Position numbers and translations under genes: made by a program. From contig NZ_CP023049.2 in the NCBI RefSeq assembly GCF_002285635.2, positions 310,001 to 374,000 on the forward strand: a stretch of DNA of 64,000 nucleotides, read 5' to 3'. A model generated the notes under the pieces. That model had not been told where the DNA came from. It made no database searches and saw nothing but the letters and a program-made list of their open reading frames with translations. The stretch is from Chryseobacterium piperi (GTDB lineage Bacteria > Bacteroidota > Bacteroidia > Flavobacteriales > Weeksellaceae). Positions 18,801 to 26,018 of this stretch are shown piece by piece (positions within the stretch are counted from its first letter, which is position 1; every line of letters begins with the position of its first letter).

Positions 18801-19935
18801 GGACTACGGGAGGTTTAGCTTCCAGGATATATGAGGTTTGTTCTTCTCTTAGTTCCTGAGGAGCAAAACCTAAAATACCTACACCCCAAGTTTTTTCGCC
18901 GGCAAGCTTTTGAGTTTCCATTACCAAAGCTTTTGCCTGTTCCCCTTTAAGTAAAGACAAAGCTACGAAAGGTAGAGCTCCCGCTTCGGCTACAGCATTA
19001 GCAAATAAAGGAACATCGCTGACGCGGGTCATTGGTCCTTGTGCGATAGGATAGCGTAGACCCAGTTCTTTTGCAAGTATATTGTCCTGATCAATCACCT
19101 GAAGAGCTTTTGCCTGTTTCAGATGTCCGTACATGGCTTCTTTATACCCGAAGACCATTTTTTTCAGGGTTTTAAAATCTTCATACAAATCTATTGCTAA
19201 CGAAATATCTTGTCCCATTGGGATATAGCTTTTCGTAACATCAAGATCAGTAAAGTATTGCTGAAGTTCCTTAGCGCTTATGTTTTCCGGTAAGGTTGGT
19301 GAGTTAGGTCTTACCAGTACCCGGTGGTTGGCTATAATTTTGGTTTCGGTTCCATTTAATTTTGAGCATAGATCTTTTAGCTCCTGAGGAACTGAACTCT
19401 CCGGAAACAGAGCTAGCTGGCTGTCTAATATGACCCCTGTTGCTCCCAGAGCTTTTACCGCAGCAGCAGTATGGAGGCCTATTCCTCCCTGTACCCATAC
19501 CGGGATGTTTTGAATTTCATTGATGATACGCTGAAACAGAATAAAGGTAGACTCATATCCGACAAGTCCGCCGGCTTCGTTTCCTTTTATAATAATCCCT
19601 GTTGCACCCATCTGTTCGGCCTCCCTGGCCTCTTCCAGACTGCTTACCTGGTAGATAGCAGGTAAATTATGGGAGAATGGCTTTGAACTGTCAAACGGCA
19701 GGATAGCAAAGCTTGCTTTTTCCGGAATTTGAAGTGAAGTAAAAGGGTCGCTAGGAAAATAAATACCACAGGATGGTATATCTATCTTATCAAGTTGATT
19801 CAAAGCTTCCTGAGCGGTCGTTAACTCATGTCCTAAGCTTAAAACTGGAAATGCACCCGCCTGATGTAATCCAGACAAAAGGTGGGCATCCGGCTTTTCA
19901 AAAGGCGTTAGTCCAATAATGGTTAAGTTTTTCAT
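12877..19935 (-). CDS. Giant Pfa-type synthase: ER-ER-KS-AT-ACP-ACP-KR
   Basis: About 2352 residues from the ATG at 19935; a start at 19980 is possible, but MKNLTIIGL fits and the upstream duplicate conserves exactly this start. Two FMN-type TIM barrels like FabK/PfaD come first: residues ~1-225 (AGGLVGYES, QGGIGLHTA) and ~290-545 (AQGPM, ECGGHVG). The KS (~640-1080) has Cys832, His967 and His1007. The AT (~1180-1480) has Ser1275 in GHSYG. Two ACPs carry LSIDSIK with serines at ~1691 and ~1805. A C-terminal KR has GGAQGI near 2085 and Tyr2271 in DYAAAN. This is PfaA with a PfaD-like enoyl reductase fused in front, an arrangement unlike the classical separate pfaD gene. It heads the operon. 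Confidence 0.92.
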   Translation of the reverse strand: MKNLTIIGLTPFEKPDAHLLSGLHQAGAFPVLSLGHELTTAQEALNQLDKIDIPSCGIYFPSDPFTSLQIPEKASFAILPFDSSKPFSHNLPAIYQVSSLEEAREAEQMGATGIIIKGNEAGGLVGYESTFILFQRIINEIQNIPVWVQGGIGLHTAAAVKALGATGVILDSQLALFPESSVPQELKDLCSKLNGTETKIIANHRVLVRPNSPTLPENISAKELQQYFTDLDVTKSYIPMGQDISLAIDLYEDFKTLKKMVFGYKEAMYGHLKQAKALQVIDQDNILAKELGLRYPIAQGPMTRVSDVPLFANAVAEAGALPFVALSLLKGEQAKALVMETQKLAGEKTWGVGILGFAPQELREEQTSYILEAKPPVVLIAGGRPAQAKVFEKAGIKTFLHVPSPALLDIFLKEGARNFIFEGRECGGHVGPLSSMVLWEKQIERILKEDHPENISVFFAGGIHNAFSSAFISIMAAPLAARGVKIGVLMGTAYLYTHEAVLTGAIQEEFQLQAMQAKDTVLLETAPGHETRCLNTAFAQYFNAEKTKLLAAGVDKKQAWEHLEKLNVGRLRIAAKGVDRQGDKLVSIPKDEQLDLGMYMIGQVATMHDRVVSIAALHEDVAVDNYSYIEHAALPEQPSSSEKPLDVAIIGMECIFPGAKNLEEYWRNIILGKDSVTEVPDERWNKDLYYHPDSDGPDVSHSKWGGFIPKIDFDPLAFGIPPQSLAAIEPTQLLTLLVAKRAMEDAGYGEKQVNRENISVIIGAEGGNDLANSYSFRGYYKQVFGELHDEVKEAFPHTTEDSFPGILANVIAGRITNRLDLGGRNYTVDAACASSLAAIELACQELILGKSDMVLAGGADLHNGINDYLMFSSTHALSRKGRCATFDSEADGIALGEGIAILVLKRYDDALRDGDRIYSVIKGVGGSSDGKALGLTAPRKVGQVRALERAYAQAGISPASVGLVEAHGTGTVVGDKTELSSLTNLFSRSGALPGQTHLGSVKTQIGHTKCAAGLAGLIKASLAVYHGVKPPTLHLQQPNAYYNAQTSPFAFYAESGLWSDKNRYAGISAFGFGGTNFHTVIANHTEQEESVVLQSWPSELFVFRGDTYEEAKNQLVQVKSLLEINDSISLKDIAYSLTVGSEKPVQLSIVADTAEDLMMKIELIQSGIETKDTFTVNKRAGKVAFLFPGQGSQRINMARDLFVIFPAMRKLMEDYPELEKVVFPSTTFDPETLKQQKETIKDTRLAQPLLGIVDLALAQFLKSLGIVPDMLAGHSYGELPALCFAGVFGEEKLVDLSIQRAHSILNSVEGGDPGTMLAASATKERLQPILAKVEGCYPVNYNAPSQCVIAGSTPAINQLMEVLKQEGISAKKLEVACAFHSPLLAKSKDLYTEVLKDVPFREMEIPVWSNTTATPYPNNSSEIKERLTDHLVQPVRFVEEIQAMYDDGARIFIEVGPGKVLTGLTQSCLGKDQLTLFVEDNSRNKFSHLLCMLAEYLGTGRHFDLNKLFEGRNGKLIQIDQPDLYKKNPAIWRVNGQAAHPTTGSLPTNGALPILNPLQMNNFTNQQAPATESQPAAERMLQEYLNSMKLLIQAQRDVMLSFLGQNPQITQAPVYHTPAPASNHVNGLVTIPATQVNGDKPAATAVITPTKQAPAKDIKSVLLQVVSEKTGYPQEMLGMEMDLEADLSIDSIKRVEIIGTLRNELGAFANNQANEDTVMEQLAGIKTLSGLVSWLTECIGGTETTVSETNGNHAEITTSKPQSQSSFSLEDLQKAILDIVSEKTGYPKEMLGLDLDLEADLSIDSIKRMEIIADLKTKIGFGENLEQADDLMEKLAAIKTLSGLATWIHDISNTGNTDNTISTPDNTKTNNTEPEQAMLSRLRFDLSPTDASFIQNTEILQGKRFAITQDNGMQTLAIKNTLEKYGAIAELVDTDNDLTNFDGLIILDIFSSSVKNSIIDHVGLIKKLDLDKAKWVYLITDIPAHLEELEDMRILRHYQGYSGLFKSLAREFENTTCRLISLSTSQEIDQVAEITLQEILTADKPVEVIYKNNQRHKVDIIPSPLSTSLEEAHIQLDEQSVVLVLGGAQGITSELVKHMSEAYPCTYILVGRSADPRDEVSGSKELEMMKTKEEIRSYLIKTANFTSPAEIEKETVRVFKNNQILRTIRDMEQLGSTVVYQSLDLCDEDGLCDLINNIYEKYDRLDGVIHGAGLLEDKLFKQKTTVSFGRVFDTKVKPLRVLAEQLRADCQFVVLFSSIASVYGNKGQTDYAAANSVLDDYARALDKRLKGKVISINWGPWKGAGMVSPTLETEYERRGISLIPLDQGKETFLNEIKYGTESQVLIMSGSNW

Positions 19936-20078
19936 GGCATTTATGGTATTGAATTGATTTTCATAACAAAACAGGGTCACCTTTTTGCATCACGGTTGTT
20001 GTTTTTGTTACGAGAAAATAAAAATTATTAATATATAGTTTTTTTAATAATAAATGTAATTTGATAATGATTCCTTAA
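19889..20078 (-). repeat. Promoter/start duplication, copy A
   Basis: This is the proximal copy of a roughly 190-bp block holding the first codons of the giant synthase, its leader and its promoter. It matches 20142-20339 with about 75-80 percent identity by eye, including leader phrases such as TTTTTAATAATAAA and GTAATTTGATAAT. Confidence 0.85.
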
Positions 20079-20085
20079 TTGCAAA
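20051..20085 (-). promoter_or_regulatory. Candidate promoter A of the lipid operon
   Basis: On the minus strand TTTG (20085-20082) is followed 23 bases later by TACATTTA (20058-20051), close to the Bacteroidetes -7 consensus TAnnTTTG. Transcription would start near 20044, leaving a leader of about 110 nt before the ATG at 19935. Confidence 0.5.
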
Positions 20086-20188
20086 AGAGGTTTGTTTTCC
20101 ACATATGATTAGCAGATAAGCTCTTTGGAATAAGATTGATGTCCGGCTTTTCAAAAGGCATTAAGCCCATAATGGTTAAGTTTTTCAT
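20075..20188 (-). pseudogene. Truncated duplicate of the synthase start (37-codon ORF)
   Basis: The minus strand reads MKNLTIMGLMPFEKPD and then diverges, stopping at 20075 after 37 residues. The first 16 residues differ from the giant synthase start in only two positions. The sequence after residue 16 has no similarity to the synthase, so this is a broken 5' copy, made by tandem duplication or left from a deleted paralogous synthase. Because it keeps its own promoter-like region, it may still be transcribed and act as a short leader peptide in front of the real gene. Confidence 0.7.
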
Positions 20189-20339
20189 TGCATTTATGGT
20201 TTTGAAGTGTGTGCAAGAGGTTTCATAACAAAAACGCTAACCTTTCGGATAATGCGCAATTGTTTGTTATGACGGAATAAAAGTAATTAATTTCTGTGAT
20301 ATTTTTAATAATAAAGGTAATTTGATAATAATTTCTTAA
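20142..20339 (-). repeat. Promoter/start duplication, copy B
   Basis: The distal copy of the block at 19889-20078, in the same orientation. Similarity starts inside codon 16 of the truncated ORF and runs through the leader to the promoter, then stops. Confidence 0.85.
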
Positions 20340-20343
20340 CAAA
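20312..20343 (-). promoter_or_regulatory. Candidate promoter B (duplicated)
   Basis: On the minus strand TTTG (20343-20340) is followed 20 bases later by TACCTTTA (20319-20312). Spacing and sequence fit Bacteroidetes TTTG/TAnnTTTG promoters better than copy A. Retention of these elements in both copies supports their being functional. Confidence 0.5.
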
Positions 20344-20822
20344 GAAATGTTCAAAAGACCAAATACTGTTAATAATCTGCAGTTTATAATTTTTATTCTT
20401 AGAAATAAAGCGGTACAATCTGTGCGATTATAATTATAAAATTTATAATTATTTAGTAATATGAAGCAAATATATGAATAAAAATAAAATATTTCAATAG
20501 TCAGAGACTTGTTTTTATATATTACAAAAATATAATATGTATAGCCGTCTGTAAAAGCAGGGGCAGGTTTCCTTTTCTGAAATTTTTCAGATGACCAATA
20601 CTTTCTTGGAGATGCTTTTTAATACGCTATTTCTTTAGGATTATTCAAGGGCTGAGTGACCTGGAAAGCGGTGCTGTAAATGACGCTGTTTTAAATTAAA
20701 ATTAAATTAAATAAAACTTAGCATATATTTAATTTTTTAAATAATCTGTAATATTCATAGAAGAGGATTTAATAAATTAGCCTGTTCAACCGTTAAAGGT
20801 TTAAGCTGCTAATAACAACATT
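20344..20822. other. Divergent AT-rich spacer with an 11-bp inverted repeat
   Basis: No gene is visible between the operon promoter and the retropepsin gene. ATAATTATAAA and TTTATAATTAT form a perfect inverted repeat around one base at 20430-20452. It lies upstream of both divergent genes and could be an operator. Confidence 0.45.
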
Positions 20823-22031
20823 ATGAATAACTCAGGGAATAGAATCAAAAGAAACAGGCAAATCCTTTGTAAAGCAGAATTATCTTTAGGAATACAAATA
20901 ATACGCAGAGCGGTATGGGTTGTTCTCCTATTAGTATCTGCTATTGGTTTCGGTCAAAGCCGTAATTCTTCATTTGATCTTTTGTATCATCAGATGGAAC
21001 AAAAGAATTTTTTCAAGGTGCGTGAGATTTTTGCCGGGGCAAAAGAAAATTTATCTAAAGATTACCGTTATTTTACAGAAGCTGTATTGTATAATGCTTT
21101 TAATAAACCTGAGGGATCTAACCGGATTATTATGCAATTGCAAGCTTCAAAAAATAAGCTTCCGGATTCACTGATGCTTAAAATATGGCGCCTTAAAGAA
21201 GACAACTGCATGAAACAGTATGATTATGCAGGTGCTAAAAAAGCAATAGAGACTGCTCTTGCTCAATATAACCATCTTCTTAAGGATGAAGAAAAAGCCG
21301 ATTTTAAGAATAATCTGAAGATCTGGACTGCTCTGGAAAATCAGCCTCGACAACAGGTTAAACTGATTGGGCCGACCCGTCTGAAAATGAATATTATTCC
21401 GGCCGGTATTGATGTGGATGCCATTATAGGTGCTTCTGTCAAAGCGGATCTTGCGGTTTGTAAAAAACTGACTTTTGGAAATGTGATCGTAGAAAATGCG
21501 ATATTTCTTGTGTTTGCAGATGAAGCTTTAAGTTTTCCACAGATGAACTACCAAATTAATGGGATTCTAGGGTTTCCTGTTATTGAAGCACTCAAAGAAA
21601 TACAACTGACTCAGGACGATTATTTTATGGTGCCGGATAAGGAAACAAAAATAAAAGCACCGTCAAATATGGCCATTGACGGTTTATCACCGCTTATTTT
21701 TATCGATGGTCAACATTTCACTTTTGATACCGGTGCAGATCATACGATGCTATACGAACCTTTTTACCGGGAAAATAAAAAAGATATTGATCAGCAATAT
21801 CACCTCGTGAAAATTGGAATGGGAGGAGCAGGAGGAAAAACCGAACACGATGGATTCAAAGTGAATCATACTTTTCATATACTGGGAAAAGAGGTATCTC
21901 TTAAAGAGGTTAACTTATTGAAAAACAAAATTAACAAGGAAACTGTTTACGGAAATATTGGCCAGGATGTAATTCGTCAATTTAGTAAAATGACCCTGAA
22001 TTTTGATCAGATGTTTATTAAATTTGATTAA
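20823..22031 (+). CDS. Retropepsin-like aspartyl protease, exported
   Basis: A 402-residue protein with one hydrophobic segment after a basic stretch (residues ~30-45, VWVVLLLVSAIGFG), probably an uncleaved or late-cleaved export signal, placing it in the periplasm. The C-terminal domain has FDTGAD near residue 300, the catalytic Asp motif of retroviral-type aspartic proteases, and the matching flap-side phrase NIGQDVIRQF near 379. A preceding domain (GILGFPVIEAL near 255) resembles the second half of another such unit but lacks a clear DTG. The natural substrate is unknown. It is divergent from the lipid operon and stands alone, 66 bp before the next start. Confidence 0.8.
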   Translation: MNNSGNRIKRNRQILCKAELSLGIQIIRRAVWVVLLLVSAIGFGQSRNSSFDLLYHQMEQKNFFKVREIFAGAKENLSKDYRYFTEAVLYNAFNKPEGSNRIIMQLQASKNKLPDSLMLKIWRLKEDNCMKQYDYAGAKKAIETALAQYNHLLKDEEKADFKNNLKIWTALENQPRQQVKLIGPTRLKMNIIPAGIDVDAIIGASVKADLAVCKKLTFGNVIVENAIFLVFADEALSFPQMNYQINGILGFPVIEALKEIQLTQDDYFMVPDKETKIKAPSNMAIDGLSPLIFIDGQHFTFDTGADHTMLYEPFYRENKKDIDQQYHLVKIGMGGAGGKTEHDGFKVNHTFHILGKEVSLKEVNLLKNKINKETVYGNIGQDVIRQFSKMTLNFDQMFIKFD

Positions 22032-22169
22032 AAACAATTCTTTTTCCTGATATTCTGTTGGGTTGAACTCCTTTTACCCGAAAAAATAATTATATTTTTG
22101 GGGATAATTTTATTTAGACATTTTTTAATTGTTAAGCATGATCAATTGTGCGAAACAAATTTCAATAGT

Positions 22170-23678
22170 ATGATGAGAAAATATTTTACTTATATTTTAC
22201 TTTTTGGATTTCCTTTGTTTGGGTGCCAAAATAAAGTGGCTGAAAACTCCACTTATCAACAGAACTGGATGGTATTGGAACAGGAGAATAAAGCATTAGC
22301 TTTTGATGCTGATATGAAGCTGTCCGATGCTGAAATAACATTAGATAAAAAGCTGTTTCAGATGCGAAAGCAACTTCTTGCCGAAACAGATCAGCAAAAA
22401 ATCTCTTTGTTTAATAGTTCTTTTAATCAGCTAAAACCATTAATAGAAAAAAGTAAACTGTATGAAGTAATTCAGTCAATGCCTAAAGGCAGTTTACTGC
22501 ATACCCATAGCGGAGGGATAACAGATGTAAAATGGCTGATCACAGCAGCAAGAAAGTACAAAGAATGTTATGTGTATGATCAGGCTGATCACGATCAATT
22601 TATTTTTGGACAGCTTGCTTTTTTTGAAGAAGGTAAAGTACCAAAAGGATTTGTTAGTCTTGATAAAAAGCTGGCTTCAAATCCTGGCTTCGAAAAAGAA
22701 CTGACCGAGCTTCTGATCCTGAAGCGAGATGCGTTATGCGGTTATACAGATTACTGGATTGAATTTGAGAAACGTTTTAAGCGCATCAGCTTATTGCTGC
22801 CTTATCGTCCCTTTTTTAAGGAATATTATTTGAAAGGCTTCCAGGATTTAGTGAAAGATAAAGTGCAACATGTGGAGATCAGGTTTGTCTTTGACGAGCT
22901 TTATGATTTCAAACATGGAAAATACCCATTGAAGACTTCAATTACTGATTTGCAGGATGTGGTTAAAGAAATACAGAAAACACAGCCGCAATTCGGGTTG
23001 AAATTGATTTATTCAAGCTTTAAGTTTTTAGATCCGAAAAGTATTGAAAAGCAACTTGAAATAGCCTTTGAGCTTAAAAAAGAATTTCCTGATATGATTT
23101 CAGGTTTTGATCTTGTTGCCGATGAGGCTGCCGGAAACAGCGTCTATTCTTTCCGGGAAAATTGGGTGAAATTAAATGAACTGACTAAAAAGTACGGGGT
23201 AAAGATGCCTCTCTTTCTTCATGCCGGAGAAAGTAATTCTGTTTTTAATAAAAATATTCTGGATATTTCAACATTGGATAATCCAAGGATTGGACATGGG
23301 TTGAACCTGATTTATTTCCCAAAGACCATGGAGCTTATCAGAAAACAAAATAAACTGGTTGAAGTGAGTCCGATTAGTAATCAGATTTTAGGGTATGTCA
23401 GTGACCTGAGGAATCACCCTGCAAGAGTTTTACTGAGTAATGGAATACAATGTTCTATTAGCAGTGATGATCCTAGTGTTTATGGATATGAAGGACTCAG
23501 TTATGATTTCTGGGTAGCTTTTGTCTATTGGGAGCTTGATGTAAAAGCATTGAAAAAACTGGTTTTCAATTCGGTTAATTATTCTTCTATGAATGAAAGT
23601 GAAAAAAAGGAAGCAGTAAAGCATCTGAATACTCAATGGAATGATTTTATCCGAAAAATGAACCTGGAATTGAAATAA
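22170..23678 (+). CDS. Adenosine deaminase-family lipoprotein
   Basis: About 502 residues from the ATG at 22170, chosen because it gives a clean lipoprotein signal (MMRKYFTYILLFGFPLFGC); an open frame extends upstream to 22098 without a signal. Metal and catalytic motifs of the adenosine/AMP deaminase superfamily are present in order: HTHSGG, HAGES, GHGLNL and SSDDP. This is the secreted ADGF-like form, longer at the N-terminus than cytosolic Add. It would hydrolyse adenosine or a related purine nucleoside to the inosine form outside the cytoplasm, for purine scavenging; the substrate is not certain. A terminator at 23715 follows. Confidence 0.85.
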   Translation: MMRKYFTYILLFGFPLFGCQNKVAENSTYQQNWMVLEQENKALAFDADMKLSDAEITLDKKLFQMRKQLLAETDQQKISLFNSSFNQLKPLIEKSKLYEVIQSMPKGSLLHTHSGGITDVKWLITAARKYKECYVYDQADHDQFIFGQLAFFEEGKVPKGFVSLDKKLASNPGFEKELTELLILKRDALCGYTDYWIEFEKRFKRISLLLPYRPFFKEYYLKGFQDLVKDKVQHVEIRFVFDELYDFKHGKYPLKTSITDLQDVVKEIQKTQPQFGLKLIYSSFKFLDPKSIEKQLEIAFELKKEFPDMISGFDLVADEAAGNSVYSFRENWVKLNELTKKYGVKMPLFLHAGESNSVFNKNILDISTLDNPRIGHGLNLIYFPKTMELIRKQNKLVEVSPISNQILGYVSDLRNHPARVLLSNGIQCSISSDDPSVYGYEGLSYDFWVAFVYWELDVKALKKLVFNSVNYSSMNESEKKEAVKHLNTQWNDFIRKMNLELK

Positions 23679-23714
23679 AAAACGGATCATAAAATTGGTA
23701 CGGACTACAAGATA

Positions 23715-23750
23715 AAAAAGGCTATCTCTTTTGAGACAGCCTCTTTTATT
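23715..23750. terminator. Hairpin terminator identical to the one at 519
   Basis: A 9-bp stem (GGCTATCTC/GAGACAGCC) with a TTTT loop, A-run before and T-run after, 37 bp past the deaminase stop. Here no transposase is attached, so it acts as a plain terminator. Confidence 0.75.
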
Positions 23751-23827
23751 GTTATAACGGTAGTGCATTGTTTAAAAAGCCTTAAAGATGTTACGATTGA
23801 ATTGTTTGATTTTCTTATTTTTGATAT

Positions 23828-24712
23828 ATGGAAAATTCAACATTGAAGAATACAGAAGATTTAAAAGATCTTAACGTGAAGCTTAAAGGTTTTAGAGTTT
23901 TTGAGGTTGAAGAATCATTGAGAGGTATTCCTGAGTATTCCAGGAAGGACTTTTATAAAATATGTCTTCATAAAGGAGAGAGTACCATTCATTATGCTGA
24001 TAAAAGTGTATCGGTTAAAGGATATACTTTGTTTTTCGGGACGCCCCACATTCCATATTCATGGGATATCAATTCTGAAAAGCATAATAGCTATAGCTGT
24101 ATTTTTACAGAAGGATTTTTAAGCAATAATGAACGGCTGGAAAGTCTCCATAATTCACCTCTTTTTAAAGTGGGAGGAACTCCTGTTTTTGCATTGACGG
24201 AAACTTCCTATGAATTCATTAAGTCTGTGTTTGAAAAGATGATTGAGGAACAGGATTCCGTTTATCATTATAAAGATGAGCTTATTAGGAATTATATCAG
24301 CCTTATTATTCATGAAGCTCATAAAATGCAGCCTTCTGAAAACTACTTCACAACAACCAATGCTTCCTCCAGGATTTCCGGATTATTTATGGAGCTTTTG
24401 GAAAGACAGTTTCCTATAGAGAATCCTAATCAACCGTTAAATATTAGAAACCCGAATGATTTTGCAGAAAGATTAAATATTCATGTGAATCATCTCAATC
24501 GTTCTGTTAAGGAAATCATAGGTAAAACAACCAAAGATCTTATTACAGAAAGGATTGTTACGGAAGCTAAGGAGCTTCTGCATTATACAGACTGGAGTAT
24601 AACTGATATTGCCTATTCTCTAGGGTTTGATTATCCTACGTATTTCAATAATTTTTTCAAGCGGGTCACCGGAATTACTCCTAATGCATGGAGAAAGACT
24701 TCAGCTGTTTAA
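23828..24712 (+). CDS. AraC-family transcriptional regulator
   Basis: A 294-residue protein with an N-terminal cupin-like sensing domain (FGTPHIPYSWD near residue 62) and a C-terminal double helix-turn-helix of AraC type. The second helix-turn-helix reads WSITDIAYSLGFDYPTYF and is followed by KRVTGITPNAWR, the usual end of the domain. It should be a cytosolic DNA-binding regulator responding to a small molecule. It stands alone, with a terminator-like hairpin at 24761. Its targets cannot be read from the sequence; the small basic gene convergent with it is one candidate. Confidence 0.9.
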   Translation: MENSTLKNTEDLKDLNVKLKGFRVFEVEESLRGIPEYSRKDFYKICLHKGESTIHYADKSVSVKGYTLFFGTPHIPYSWDINSEKHNSYSCIFTEGFLSNNERLESLHNSPLFKVGGTPVFALTETSYEFIKSVFEKMIEEQDSVYHYKDELIRNYISLIIHEAHKMQPSENYFTTTNASSRISGLFMELLERQFPIENPNQPLNIRNPNDFAERLNIHVNHLNRSVKEIIGKTTKDLITERIVTEAKELLHYTDWSITDIAYSLGFDYPTYFNNFFKRVTGITPNAWRKTSAV

Positions 24713-24760
24713 AGGGTGTCTTCTGATTTTTAAACTTAAATATTTCTACGCTAACAAGTA

Positions 24761-24785
24761 AAAATCCCAGCACTGCTGAGATTTT
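24761..24785. terminator. Bidirectional hairpin between AraC gene and small ORF
   Basis: AAAATC..CAGC pairs with GCTG..GATTTT around three bases, with one opposed mismatch (C/A). It serves the AraC gene from the left and the 48-codon gene from the right. Confidence 0.55.
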
Positions 24786-24821
24786 AAAATTACCTGTAAT
24801 AATTCTGAGATCAGTAATCGA

Positions 24822-24968
24822 TCATTTTGATTCTCCGGGTTTGTGCTTGTGCGGTTTTAGATCCGGATGCTTTGGTTTTGTTTCCGGTGTTACCCTCCTC
24901 CTTTTGTCCGGAGTTCCGTCAGACTTATCAGGTTTTGGTCCTGGTTTAATTGCTTTAATGGTTTCCAT
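24822..24968 (-). CDS. Small basic, proline/lysine-rich protein (48 residues)
   Basis: The minus strand encodes METIKAIKPGPKPDK at the start and HKHKPGESK at the end, 48 residues in all, with about a third Lys/Arg/His and a sixth Pro and no hydrophobic segment. The composition is too biased to be a random frame, and the frame is followed by a terminator-like hairpin. I do not recognise the family. It would be disordered and nucleic-acid- or polyanion-binding by composition alone. It faces the AraC gene tail to tail. Confidence 0.5.
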   Translation of the reverse strand: METIKAIKPGPKPDKSDGTPDKRRRVTPETKPKHPDLKPHKHKPGESK

Positions 24969-25211
24969 AATCAATTTATTTAACACACTAAATTTAAGGT
25001 AAGTTACATTGGCTACATTACGGATAACCGTATGGATTAGAACTTTATTATTGTTATTTAATTGCTTTCAAAGGAGGCTAAAGTTAGCCTTCACAAAGAA
25101 GACGTTTCGTTAATTTCTTTTGAATAAACTAGCTGAAAACAAGGATGTTTTTCAATGGTATTTTTTCACAAATTTGCCTTTTGTATGAGTGTAAACAAAA
25201 AGAGTAAAGCA

Positions 25212-26018
25212 ATGAAGAAAATAATTTTAATTTTTTTATCCTTAGCGGTGATTATTTCCTGTAAGGATAAGGCACAAGAAACACCAAAAAAATTAATAAA
25301 GTATCATAAGGAAATTCAATCCGGTAGAAAATCAACGGTTCCTAAGCTGAGTCCGGATGAAGTGATCACCGCAGACTTTAGAATTCTTTTGCCAAAAGAA
25401 TATCGGGATTTGGGAAATGAAAATGAAGTCAATGAACTGACCAATAATTGGCTGGATTTACATCAGAAAAACGGAAAATATTATTTGGGGAAAGCTGACT
25501 ATACCATTTCGATAGGGTATTCTGAATGTTCAGGAGATTCTACCAGAATCATTAATTCTAAATATAATACGATTTTACTGTTAGGTAATTCACGATTGGA
25601 AGCGGGTGAAGTAAAGGCTGTTACAATTGAAAAAAATAAAATATGGCCAAAAGAAAAATTAAAGTTTCGTTTTGGAAATGAGGAGTACACACTGCGTGCG
25701 GAAGGAAAAGTCCTTTCATCCGAAAAAGTACATACGGATAATGGAGAGGAGATATATCAGAATGTAAAAGATTATAAGCTTTACCTGTCCGCCCATAACT
25801 CTCCCGAAACATTATTTTTGGAAGAAGAATCGTTTAATGACACTTTTGTCGAATTGCTTTTCATAGGAGATATTGATAGGGATGGAAAGCCTGACTTTAT
25901 TTTTGGTGCCAACAGGGATTATGAAGAAGAACGGGTGATTTTATATCTTTCTTCTCAGGCAAAAAACGGAAAACAAATTAAAAAAGCAGCTGAAGTCGCC
26001 ATTCAATTTGATTGCTAA
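25212..26018 (+). CDS. Hypothetical lipoprotein
   Basis: About 268 residues from the ATG at 25212, which opens a lipoprotein signal (MKKIILIFLSLAVIISCKDK); a longer frame from 25155 would bury it. After export it would be anchored to the membrane. A DRDGKPDFIFG motif near the C-terminus resembles the calcium-binding Asp-rich loops of FG-GAP-like proteins, and the preceding half has mostly beta character. No catalytic motif is visible and I do not recognise a family. It stands alone. Confidence 0.75.
   Translation: MKKIILIFLSLAVIISCKDKAQETPKKLIKYHKEIQSGRKSTVPKLSPDEVITADFRILLPKEYRDLGNENEVNELTNNWLDLHQKNGKYYLGKADYTISIGYSECSGDSTRIINSKYNTILLLGNSRLEAGEVKAVTIEKNKIWPKEKLKFRFGNEEYTLRAEGKVLSSEKVHTDNGEEIYQNVKDYKLYLSAHNSPETLFLEEESFNDTFVELLFIGDIDRDGKPDFIFGANRDYEEERVILYLSSQAKNGKQIKKAAEVAIQFDC

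Noticed and set aside
22098-22169. Longer N-terminus of the deaminase-like protein
   Set aside because: It would place 24 residues before a clear lipoprotein signal, so the later start is used.
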